Translations under genes and position numbers: made by a program
In this document: positions 26,240 to 37,237 of the stretch, in pieces
Layout of the letters: the number at the start of each line of letters is the position of its first letter
Position numbering within the stretch: the stretch's first letter is position 1
Notes under the pieces: model-generated
The model's input: only the letters and a program-made list of their open reading frames with translations
Database searches by the model: none
What the model was told of the DNA's origin: nothing
NCBI GenBank assembly: GCA_021014325.1
Contig: CM037462.1
Coordinates: 620,001 to 684,000 of the forward strand
Direction of reading: 5' to 3'
Length of the DNA stretch: 64,000 nt
DNA from: Plazaster borealis
Taxonomy: Eukaryota > Echinodermata > Asteroidea > Forcipulatida > Labidiasteridae

Positions 26240-27842
26240 TGGCGCCATTATTACGTCACACCAACTTGTTGAGCCCACACCAACGGGAGCGCGTTAGTTA
26301 CATCTGTACGAAGCCTATATCAACGAATGACAAGAGACAAACATTGTCATTTTGTGTTATGCAAAATTTCCTCTGAGTGCAACTTTTGAGCGGTGAGTTT
26401 TATCTCTCAAAATTATGCGATTCAAGGCGAAAAAACAACCCACTGTAACATCTAACGTGGAAGAGTTGGAAGAAGGCTCCATCAAACCATCTTGCGGTTT
26501 CTTTCGACTGTGGAAAACGCTCTTCTGGAAGCACAGGCCACGTGTGGACCCAGCCGTAACATATACGGCTGTTGAAAGTCTGGTGGCCCGTCGACTGCCC
26601 AAGGAGCGTGGGAGTAGATCAACTGGAATTGGCGAGTCCGGAGATGGGGACTACCTTGTCACTAACCACCATAAGAGATCTTTGGTGGATAAGATCATTG
26701 ACAAGACCAATGTTACAGTTGAGGAGGAAATAGATCTGCTGCTGGATAGACCAAGCACTCCAGATCTGTGCCTGAGCGGGAGAGCCATTAAGCCCCGCTT
26801 AGTGGATAAGATGAGGTTGTTCAAACCAGACAGTGAGCTGTCAGCCAAGGAGATCTCACAGATGCTCGATGTAGAAAGCCAGCTCAAGGGCCTACTCAGC
26901 GACGTGAAAGGACTCTCCCGGCGAATGGACAACGTCATCTCTGATGGCCGTCAAAACAAGACCTTGACAAGACCTGCTGCCCCTGCGCAGTCCGAGTTCA
27001 CAGTGTACGGTCCGCCCATGGATCGTCCATTCGAGGAAGACAGCGATTCCTCCGTGGACTTCAGTGACTACTGCAGAGACGGTGACTCCGATGCTATTTC
27101 TTGGGGATCATCATCTTTCTCATCACCGGAACCCTGCGGGAACTTCAGAACGGTCGGGCGAGGCGCCCATCGTGCCGAGGTGTTACGTGTGTGGGATTAA
27201 CTGAACCATTTAGTATCGGATGTCACGACTTGACACTTGATTTCTCTTCTCTGATGGTCAGTTCTTACGTCATCAGTGGACCAAGTTCGACCCCCAGCCA
27301 TTAATTTGGTGATTCTGGTCGAGCCCCATTTCTCCACATGGAAGCCCAGCTTGATTCCAAGTTAGACGGCAAACCAAGAACTGACCATCTGAAGAAGACA
27401 GAAATCTGGTTTTCTAGCTCTGACCTCAGTAATATTGTGCTCTGAAGCAAGTCTCGACGATGTGACCATCCAATAGCCGTCGAACATGCTTTAGAGGACT
27501 TTTGTTATAACATCTTAGCTGAGGTTTTCAGAACTGGATTTGTCATTTAAATTTATTTTTATATAAAATGTGAGTTGAAATCATTTTTCCTTTTTATGAC
27601 CAAGCGTGAGTATTTTGTAGAGAGGTGGGTTCGAACCCAGCCGTTGGCGATTTTGAACGTTCCCACCTCTTCTTCCAGTGCATCACTGCTACTTTGTCAT
27701 AAATTATTTTGCATCGAACATCTGCATTTTTAAGGAAACTTGATTTCTTCTCAAAACCTCTCTGTTTCTATTGTTTAAGAATGGATCAATAAAAACAAAT
27801 TAACAGTGATATTTAAACTCTTCGCTTGTTGTTTGAATTTTT
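26240..27842. repeat. Right arm of the large imperfect palindrome
   Basis: Mirror partner of 23318-24871. The outer end reads TTAAACTCTTCGCTTGTTG against the left arm's TTAAACTCTTTGATTGTTG. An AATAAA at 27788-27793 is at the position equivalent to the left copy's signal. Confidence 0.95.
26415..27200 (+). CDS. Intronless gene of unknown function, right copy of a mirrored pair
   Basis: 261-residue paralogue of the gene at 23946-24704, not recognised as any family. The first 85 codons differ from the left copy by one silent base. After VTNH the copies part: an indel of two residues, then many amino-acid changes. The C-terminal part here is acidic and Ser-rich (FEEDSDSSVDFSDYCRDGDS, ~200-220) where the left copy has an aromatic YFYDQTDDWRDYD-like segment; both return to AEVLxVWD at the end. 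The helix-like LSAKEISQMLDVESQLKGLL is unchanged. ATG 26415 is used because the 5' flanks match. Poly(A) signal at 27788. It could be a fast-evolving regulatory or immune-type protein, but nothing in the sequence proves that. Confidence 0.8.
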   Translation: MRFKAKKQPTVTSNVEELEEGSIKPSCGFFRLWKTLFWKHRPRVDPAVTYTAVESLVARRLPKERGSRSTGIGESGDGDYLVTNHHKRSLVDKIIDKTNVTVEEEIDLLLDRPSTPDLCLSGRAIKPRLVDKMRLFKPDSELSAKEISQMLDVESQLKGLLSDVKGLSRRMDNVISDGRQNKTLTRPAAPAQSEFTVYGPPMDRPFEEDSDSSVDFSDYCRDGDSDAISWGSSSFSSPEPCGNFRTVGRGAHRAEVLRVWD

Positions 27843-30800
27843 TCAGTGAGCGTTTTTAAGTGATTCTAGTCACAAAATAACTGCTACTTTCAAGTCGGAT
27901 GCATTGGGCAATTTTCAATCAGATAATTATATTTCTTAAAGGATTTCCACAATGACGAACACAGATGGAACAGCGAAAACTTTCAAGGCCACAATTAAGC
28001 TACAAAATGTGTGGATATTTGTCGGAATTTTCTAAAATAATGGCGATCAAGACAAAAACCTTAATAAAAATATAAACAAATGAATGAATAATTAAATAAA
28101 CAAGAAACTATTTGAAGAGTAACAGCATCCCAGAAAACAACACAAACAAAACAAAACATTGGTATTTCAGGCAATACGAGATAAGTCGTCACATAATTTT
28201 AATGAAAAAAATTATGTTTTATTTATTGTAGATGTGAACAAACATCATTCACGGCTGCACAAAAACAAACAAAAGATGCATTAAATTCTATCCTCTTCAA
28301 GCCTTGCAAACTAAATTGCGAAATTCCACACTGTAATTCCAATCCCTGATTAATAGTCCACCTCCGATTTTACCTACATAGGCTGCAGTCTATTTACACA
28401 TTATAATTTCACCTTTCCCTATTTCACCTGTCTCAATTCTCTGCTGAATTCACAAAGTCCACAAAACCCCTCGATCTGACAATTTTAAATTGTTCTGGGC
28501 AAAGAACTGGTTTTATTTTTCAATTGTTTACCCTTTGGCGCCATATTTGTTCTTTCCATGGTATAATATTGGATATCGGGTTGGCATATATTCATCTAGC
28601 ATCATGCGCGGTGTATATGTACTATAAGAGCCTGGGGGCAAGATATGAACGCCGACATTTTTATTTCATCCGGGAAAATTATGATAGACATATTGCACCA
28701 CCTGGCCAAATCTCGAAGTCACAAACACCCGAAACCTGAGCGCGTAAACCTCGCCATTCCAAAATGACTTCACGTGTGTTCAATTGACACCAAGTCCCCC
28801 GTGCTTCTTCTGGGTAAGGCCCTCAGTCCAGCCGGCCGGGGCGAGACGGAACGCCCGGGCTTTGGCGTTGCAACATCGGGGCCTTGTTTCCCCCTCGGCA
28901 TAGGCCCCGCGTCGCCAGTTGCGCTCGGGAAATTAAATACTAATGTTCTTGGGTTACAAATGGCCCAATTTGACGGGAGATCGGTTGTCCCTGAAGGCCT
29001 GCCCGGAATGGTGGTCTGGATGGGGGTGGGCATACCTCGACGGCAGGTGAGAGAAAGTACACTTCCTGGAGATCGTTGACACCTTAAGGCGTGAAATGAC
29101 CTGAGTGGTAGAGAACCGCAAAGTGCACTGCAGGCAAACATAAGGTACCCCTAAGGTACACGAAGATGCTGATTTTCTGGGTCTCCGTGAAGCAAACAAA
29201 CACTCCGGCCTGAGACAAATCTTACCGTCAAATGAAACAGGTACACCCAGCCAATTGAAGACATGTTACCTGGTGCTTTAGACTGTCTCTTCTCCATTCG
29301 CTGGACAGATATTATTGTGTTTACGGTAAATTACATGCAGACATGACAAGAAAAAAATAAATAAATTACAACAAAACCTGACTGAAAGTACGTTATTCCG
29401 TAATGTTCAGTAAAACAGTTTCGCAAGGTGTTGCTTCATTTTAAAGAATAATGCGCTATTGTATCTTTTAGAAGCGATAGTTGGCCGACCATCATTTTGA
29501 TGTGTGGGTCCCTTTATAAAGGCCATGTAACCAGTGATAACCCAAGCTCTGATCTTCTCAGAGCCAACATTGATCCAAGATATTGCCCCCCCCTCATGCC
29601 CCCCCCAAAAAAAGGAGACCGAAAAGGCACAAAATGAACGGTTCGATGCATCAAGTAGTCCCTCAAGATATATCCTCGCCTCCGCTTGCCAAAAAAAACC
29701 CAAAACCCCAGAAACCCCCAAAAATAAAACGAAAAAACAACAAACAAATAAATAAATACATAGATAACATACCAAAAAAAAAGAAAAAAGAAAAAAAAAA
29801 AGATTTCTAATCAACGGGGGCATTTCAGACAAATTGAAGGATACATGTTTACTACCAATGTCATCCTTATAACAAGTAAGTAGGCTTTCGGCCACAGTTT
29901 TTTTTCTTCGAAGTCATTACCAAAGTATGACCCTATACCTTTACATAGTATGTGGCACATAGTTATTCAATGTCACACCACTCCACCCCAAAGGCCAATA
30001 CTCTGCTGCAATGTAGGTGGAGTCAATGCTGACCAAGTCAATGAATATTCAGTTCTATAGGTACGAGGTCGGCGTAGAGTGTAGCGATACACACGCCCCC
30101 TCCTAGGAGGGCTACAGGTAGGATAAAGCACCACCCATTGACAATGTTGGTTATCATCACTCAGACATGGACCAGATTATTTTGTTTTCCCGATCCACAG
30201 CCTCGGCTTTGTTAATACATTGATTTAAAAGATAGAAAAACAAAATGGCCGGCTGTCTGGGATATGAAAGTCTTTTAGGCCTACTTGTCTATAATCAATA
30301 CCGTAGCTTTTGAAAAAGGGCGTGGAGGAGGTGTGCCAAAGTATGGGTTGGGGGGGGGGGTAAACAAACACGTAAATACAAATAGCCTAAACATAGAAAA
30401 GTATTTTAAATTTTTTTTTTTTTAACTTCTTTCTTTCATGCAAATTTTGAAGTCAACTATACCTTGGGTTAACCAGTTAAAAAGTCTTTACGGCACTAAA
30501 TAACCACAAAATAACAAACTAGGGTTACTGTGTGTCATTACACTGCCCTTATATGACATTTCCATACTACATCAAGTATAGTTTACACCAGCCACTAGTC
30601 GGAGGTATTTTCAGCTAACCTAATTTCCCCAGATAGCGAGCATAATTCATTCTCGTAAACATGGTAAGAGATAGGTAAATGTTATACCTACGAAGAAGCC
30701 GAATTCACCCGTCCGCCGCATGCACGACTGGGCAACAAACACCGCCGTAATCACGGGTGTACTTACATGGTGCAGATTTCATACGAACAGTCCCGTATTT

Positions 30801-31268
30801 CTCGTCTTGGAATTAGACGGTTAATAGGAAGTGACAGCACAGGGGAGGTGGGGAAATTCAGTCTGGTTACGGGGTATCGCGTTGAGCCCACGGTGGGGAA
30901 TAAGTTCAACGACATGAATGATAGCCACAATGAGGGCGCTATACCAGCATGACGAAAGTCGCAGAAAAACGACTAGAAAGTAAAATGTGATTATTTTGAA
31001 CAAGACAAATTTGTATATTGATTTATTTAACAACTTAACTTACACATTATCATTATACATGAAAACAGGAACATAAACCAACACATTTGAGACCCTATGT
31101 TGAAAGAAATGAAAGGATAAGTAAAACGGATTTAAAATACTACGCACATCCGGGTATTGCACTTCATCAACTGCTCCCCTGTTGCTGGATTTGTCAATAC
31201 AGCGTACACACGATGTGAGTAGTACGCCCTCTAGTTTAACTCATAGCCAACAGACCCATAAATGCTAT
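27843..31268. other. Intergenic stretch
   Basis: AT-rich, with A-rich runs near 29750-29800, T-runs near 30410 and a G-run near 30350. The one exception is the GC-rich block at about 28790-29055. Several 60-160-codon ORFs come from low-complexity sequence. No gene is recognised. Confidence 0.4.
28790..29055. other. GC-rich island of unknown nature
   Basis: The block is clearly GC-richer than everything within several kb and contains many CpG. It is open on the plus strand (frame from 28774) and on the minus strand (28770-29141), and the plus frame runs up to a donor-like CGACGGCAG|GTGAGA at about 29046. No homologue is recognised. It could be a CpG-island first exon, an inserted retro-sequence or a foreign fragment. 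Confidence 0.35.
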
Positions 31269-31277
31269 GTTCGGGTC

Positions 31278-31487
31278 CAGAGCCGTATATTGAGAGAGTT
31301 GCGACAACTTGCGATTAGAAGCCATTTTGTCTCCAAAAAATGCATTGGCGAATACAGGGTGCCAGACTAGTCTGCCCATTGGGTTGTACTGCATTTTGGA
31401 ACAAAATGGCGTCCAGCAACCACGTGACCGGAGAAAGCTGGTCCCTCCATGTCGCAACTCTCTCAATACACAGCTCTGTTCGGGTCT
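31278..31487. mobile_element. hAT-type MITE with target duplication (210 bp)
   Basis: Ends CAGAGCCGTATATTGAGAGA and complement of TCTCTCAATACACAGCTCTG, with inner GAGAGAGTTGCGAC pairing exactly. The element is flanked by direct GTTCGGGTC copies at 31269-31277 and 31488-31496, an 8-9 bp target duplication. CAG-type termini plus an 8-bp duplication fit the hAT superfamily. No transposase. Confidence 0.85.
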
Positions 31488-32936
31488 CACAAAGTGCGCC
31501 CTCTGTTTCTATATCATCGTCATAGCATGAACCTTTCGTGTAGTTCAATTTTCATGTGTATGCCAATCAGTGTTTAGAATTCGGATTCTTTCAGAACTAC
31601 TTACAAAAAGAAGATCAGAAGAATAGTTACAAAATCTTACGTGTACAAAGTTTCCCAAATAAATTTTAGTTGATGCCGTCTCCACCGATTTTGATGACGT
31701 ATATATTCACAAGTTGGTTGTATGCTGTGTTTATTGTAATTTGACGATGCGAGTTAATTAAACAAAAAACTAACCCATAAGAAGCTGAGCACTTTAAAAT
31801 AGACTGGTCCCCTGTCTTTATCCGCAAGTATAAAGACAGGCACTGACTGGTGTTACAGGCCCAATGATTTCATTGGATAAACGTGCAGTGACGTAAGCTT
31901 TCCATAGGCCCTATCTGTGTTATGATTGGTCCGAGGTGATGTAATTTGTCAGCTTGCACTTTTCGATCGTCTGCATGCAGCGTGTGCATAAAATGTTTGT
32001 AAATCATGTAATGTTGTTTTATTCACTATCTAATAATGCGTACACATGTACGTGTGAATTGACTGCAAATCTCCGTGTGAAATGAATGCGAGGTCAAAGG
32101 TACATCTGGCAGCATCCGGTCAGGCTGGTATCTGGCGTTATTCACGAGTCTCGAAGTGTGAGGTCAGATGTTCAGGCTAACTTTGAAGTTGCTATGGATT
32201 ATTAAGCACTGCGCCCTCTGCTGTCATTGATTGCCCAGGAGAAGGGCCCCAGTTAACGGCATCCCCCTCCGATAAACTGTAGAGATCTTGACATGTTAAT
32301 CACCGTTGCCAAACGGCCGTCATGTTTCGGATGAGGCAGAACCGGGAGCTTCTGACAGAGACGAAGTGACTGTATCTCCGGCTGTCTTATTGGCTTAAAA
32401 TCACATCCAGGGGTATGGAGTTCAGCGTCTAGCGTGTCTTGGAATAATAATTAACGGTTGATTTCGGGAAATTGTTTTTCTTCAGTGGGAGAGAGTGCAT
32501 TATCCTGAAGGTCATGGTTGTAGATATTTGATTGTAAAATAAAGAAATAAAGAAAGTTTAAATACACTCTCAAGAGAAGGAAATTGGCCCAACTCCCTGT
32601 AGGCCCATACCGAGCAACACTTAATAACGTTTTGTTGTTGTACGCACTGAATCTAATCTCTTCCTTCCTCCATGATCTAATTCTATAGGAGCTGACTTCA
32701 CACACTTTGGCTGCTAATGTCATACCGTAAATCATTGTCTATTTTTAAGAACTTGTGCCCATTACACCTTTTTTCTATTAAGCAAGATTAATCTGTGCTT
32801 AGCAAATTTGTTGATCTTGGACAGTTTTATGAAATCGGGCCCTGATAAAATCACACGCTTTTACAGGGCGCCGTAAATGTAGAATTCTGTGTCGTGGAAT
32901 CGGGCATTGTTGGGTACATTGAGTTGCATGACGGAT

Positions 32937-33313
32937 TTAAGGATGACTCTGAAAATGAATGGCAATAAAAAACTTACTTGGTAAGAAGTACAGCACCTTT
33001 GGATAGTATAATGAATTTTGAGAAACTTTTCACTTAGAAGTACTGCGGTTATGGAAACAGGTGTCACTTTATATCCCCAAAAAATTGATTCTGAGAAGCT
33101 TTACTGACAAAAACTTTTCTCAGATTGTGTGTTCCAATGACAGATTATTCTTCCTGCGTGGACATAGCCGCTCCAGATTGTCGGCAATATCTCAAAAACG
33201 CTACCACCTTTTGAAATGAAATTTTCACAGTTTAGTTTTATGTATAATATCTACAACAGGATTGAAACAAACAAACAGTGGGTGCCAATTACCAAACGTA
33301 TACAATCCCTTTA
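32937..33313 (+). mobile_element. MITE copy, family shared with 11707 and 62613
   Basis: Starts TTAAGGATGACTCTGAAAAT; about 14 terminal bases present in the 11707 copy are deleted. It ends ACCAAACGTATACAATCCCTTTA. Shared internal blocks include CTTACTTGGTAAG and ATTCTTCCTGCGTGGACATA. Confidence 0.75.
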
Positions 33314-34379
33314 CTCAAGTTGGCTTTACCACACGTCGACTCAAACCGGCCCTTTGTTTACAAAGACTCGTGCAGAACATGGAACATTAATGCGTGTGTA
33401 GTTAAACATGTAGAGTAGCATGTCGACTTTCATTGGCTAAAAATTTTTCCTTTTTTGTAAAAGTAAAAAACTAAAGTGTCAAACGCACATTATTTTGTTG
33501 GCCTTCGTTCAAAAACTGAAAACAGTCAACTTCGTTTGACGTTTCGTCTGTCTTGAAACCTTAAATCCTTTCAAATGCATCAAGGTCTTGACGTAAATGA
33601 ACAAATACAAGAACTGCCTTATATCAAGAAAAAACCGTCAGTAAAACGACCAAGGAAACGTAAACAGCTGCTTGTGTTTGGCCGAAAGAAGAATGCTAAA
33701 TCAGAGTAAACCTCACCTAGATTTCAACACGGCATTTAAAATGTGGCATTTCAGCTAAAAGGAGTTTGTTTTCAGAAGTTGTATGCCTAATAAGAGTTCC
33801 ACAAACAAAATAGGCAGATAGATTTTATTTTGAAAAGACCAAAGCTTTATGCTGGACCCTAATTGACTGTATAACACTTTGTTACCTTTGACAACATTTT
33901 AAGCTCTTAGTTTAAAGCGAATTGTCCACATTTCCCCCGACCTACTTTCAGCATGCGATTTCGTCGCACTAGAACCTTTTCAAAAGGGCAACAAGTCGAT
34001 AAGAAGCAAATTGTCCCATGTTGGTCTTGAAGATGCAATCTCGGTTTTATCTCCGAACCTGTTTTGACGAATTTACCGAAAATATACACTTGCGTTAACA
34101 AATACGGCGTTGAAAAGAAATTCTCTATAAATTAAAATAACAATTTAAATTGCAGATGCTCTTTCTGCATAAAGCTTTACTTTCTACCTAATATGGCGTG
34201 GGCGTTGCAAGGTTCATGTTTAAAACAAGTTTGTGTTTTAGAAACACACACGTAATACCGGTACTGCAGAACTGCTCGTTTTTTCAGATATGGAATAAAC
34301 AAGTTGTTTGTTTAGATGCACTTTCATTACCTATAACTGATAATTACACGGCAAGGTATTTACATGAAGCCAAAATGAT

Positions 34380-34542
34380 GATTCAAATTTAATTTTCTTG
34401 TTTTCGTGATAATACCATGAAACCTATTTCGAGACATTCTATGTCTGGAAATTGGTTTAAAATGTCTGGTAATGGGTTTCAATTTTCTGGAAAAAATAGG
34501 TTTCATTGTATCATCAAGAAAATAAAATGAAATTTGAATCAA
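34380..34542. repeat. Inverted-repeat hairpin (163 bp)
   Basis: GATTCAAATTTAATTTTCTTG ... ACCATGAAACCTATTT pairs with AAATAGGTTTCATTG ... CAAGAAAATAAAATGAAATTTGAATC. The arms are about 50 bp with small mismatches. Inside are three decayed TCTGG-containing units. Probably a MITE. Confidence 0.7.
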
Positions 34543-35456
34543 CGCTTGGCTTCAATTTTGTTTTCGTCTCGTTGTGGAGTATCACAATAAATACTTGACA
34601 TTTGACTGGAATGTTGTTTGGCAAAAAACAAATCTGGAAGCTAATTTGCTGAAATACAGAGGCTAATGTTGGTATGGAGAAAATGTAGCTGCTGACCGTC
34701 CGCGTCCACACTTTGGGAAAATCAAGGACTAAGAGACAAATGGCGTGGCGCATAATTCGTCTAATTTCTCTCATAGTGACGAATCACAAGAAATTGTGCT
34801 CTTTATCAAATTTTAAGTTGAACATTTTTCAATCTCAACTTCCGTACTTTGATGCTTTATGTTACAACTTGCCATCATTACAGTTTGCTTTTAATATATT
34901 TTGTCTTCATATCTTGTAGTTAACATAAACTGTTTGGATGAGTAATGTGCCCTTTGACCTAATTGTTGCACAAACCTAAATGTATTCCCAAAACCCTGTA
35001 CCTATATTTAGGTACCAGGGTGGGCTATGTACAGTTTTTGTCAGACCGGGCTAAATTGATTTCTCTGGCTTTGTTGGGATCATTCTTGTAACTCCATCTC
35101 CTAAAACACCTTTAACAAAGCCTCTTGTTTCTGAAACCATCGTTGGAATGATTTTTTCATCAATAAGATCATAAACTTACAAGGATTTGCATAAATACAT
35201 GATTCCTAGAAAAACTCAAACCCATCCTTTTATCTCATCGTTCAATATATCTGGACGTCGTATATGATTTCCATTTGTATACGGTACATCACTAATTAAT
35301 TCCATCAGTCTATATCAATCTCACCTCGGCCATAAAGAGAGAAGAAAAGTGAAAAAGGGAGAAGAAGACAAAACAATAAGACAAGTTAAAAAGGCAATCT
35401 CTTATTACGAACCTCTCAGTTAAAACTCCGGACTCCGGAAGTCGCATCAATAAGTC

Positions 35457-35591
35457 TCAATTGTCGTAGCTGTCCGCACTTTCTTGTTCATTATATGCCC
35501 ATCCGAAATCCTCGTTGGTAAAAACTACCTGAGAGTGGGATGTGGTTTCACAAGACCCCCCCCCCCCGCCACCATCATTTCCGCCAGCCAT
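35457..35591 (-). CDS. 44-codon small ORF, doubtful
   Basis: Starts MAGGNDGGGGGG (across a run of 12 G that would be unstable) and continues SCETTSHSQVVFTNEDFGWA before a stop 10 codons later. The ATG context GAAAATGG is good. Acidic C-terminus, no recognised family. It may be a small peptide gene, an exon, or chance. Confidence 0.15.
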   Translation of the reverse strand: MAGGNDGGGGGGSCETTSHSQVVFTNEDFGWAYNEQESADSYDN

Positions 35592-37122
35592 TTTCGTGTG
35601 GTTAAATAATTAACAATACATTTAGAAAACGAAACACAAGGCCGCTTTGCATTTTTCTTACCTTGAGTTATTTTACCTGTCTTGGCCATTTTCTATGATA
35701 ATTTCTGAAATGATCGAGCTACGTGGCGATGACCGGAGGCGAACCCAACTCCTTCCGCACGAGCGGGGGTTATTTCCAAATCTGGCCGCCGGGAAGGTAA
35801 ATGGATTTTGATCGTTGATATTTCAGCGGGAAATCTCCGGGTTTTCATTCCTATTTCTTTCAATTAAATATGCTGTCAGTTTCAATACGTAGAGCTTGGA
35901 ATTAATGAATGGAGAGACGTAGAGGTTTGTGTTTTTTAGAAGGTTTCTAATTCCTTTTTATACTATTCGGATTTGGTGGGATTAATTGTAGAGCAATTTA
36001 GGCATTAGGTGAGGTGAGCGTAGCACGCACATTAAATTGTATAATATTGTCAAGGAATTTTGCTGCGAGATACTCAGGGGAACTTTTATCTCACCGACAT
36101 AGAAAAAAACCCCAAAAACATTCACATTTTTGCATCCCTGTGGAGACTTCTTTTGTCACTGTACTTAATATCCTCCCAAAGACTTTGTACACAAAATTCC
36201 TTGTGGAACATCCCTCTCTTTATAATTCCCCTATGGAGACCTTTTTGTTTCCATTGTTTCCGATCTCCATTAATAAGTAGCTAATATTAAAACAAAACAA
36301 AACGAACAGTGGAAGAAACAAAACGAAGTATAGAAACCAATATCGGGGGGAAATATAATCTGTTTCAAATACAATTGTTGTTACAGATGAAACAACACTT
36401 TTTAGAATTATAAGGTAGTATAAGAATAAATACGTGGACAACCAATATTGTCAAAAGCCCATCCGGTCTTACATGAAATAACAAACCTGTGAAAATTTAA
36501 TCTCAATCGGTCATCGAAGTCATGAGAACAGGTGAAAAGTATAACCTTGCATATTTTCTGTGTTTTCAAATATCAGATTTTGGACTCGTGAGATCAAAAA
36601 TAATTGTTTTACTAATTTCTCAACAACTATAGAATTTCAAGCAAAACTATTCCAAGTGAAGTTTTCCACAACGACCATCTTAAAATACCATATGAGGGGC
36701 CATTCAGAATAGTCAATGTTGAAATTTTCGAATTTCTTTTCGAAATTGTTTTAAACCACCCACCCACTCCAAATTTCGACTTTTACATATTACTGCATGG
36801 CTTCATAATATAGTCTATACATACACTGAAGAACAAAGTACCGGTAATGCCTCAAATGAACCATATATTTTAGATCAAAGGTATCCAACATCAGTAGTTT
36901 TCAATGGCTTTTCAAGGCTTAAACAAACAACGTTGAAGTTTAATCAGGAATGAAATCATTATAATCTTGGCCAGCTGGGTATTTTCTTCTTCTTTTCGTT
37001 TGTTAATAATGTAATTTGTTTTAACATTAGGCCTAACTAAATTTCGATTTTCAGTTATCGACATTGTTTAACATTGACTATTCTTAATGGCCCCTAAGTT
37101 ATATGTATTTTTCTGATGATTT

Positions 37123-37237
37123 ATATATGGTGGCCCTGAAGGGACATCAAACATATATATTTACGTGAATATTTACGTAAATAATATTCACGTAAATATA
37201 TATGTATGATGTCCCTTCAGGGCCACCATATTTATAT
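37123..37237. repeat. Near-perfect palindrome (~115 bp)
   Basis: ATGGTGGCCCTGAAGGGACATCA at the left is mirrored by TGATGTCCCTTCAGGGCCACCAT at the right. The arms continue through ACATATATATTTACGTGAATA to a tiny centre, with essentially one mismatch. It would extrude as a cruciform or fold as a long RNA hairpin. Confidence 0.9.

Noticed and set aside
29407..29895. 162-codon minus-strand ORF
   Set aside because: The centre is a translation of A/C-rich low-complexity sequence (Phe/Leu/Cys-rich), with no family likeness.
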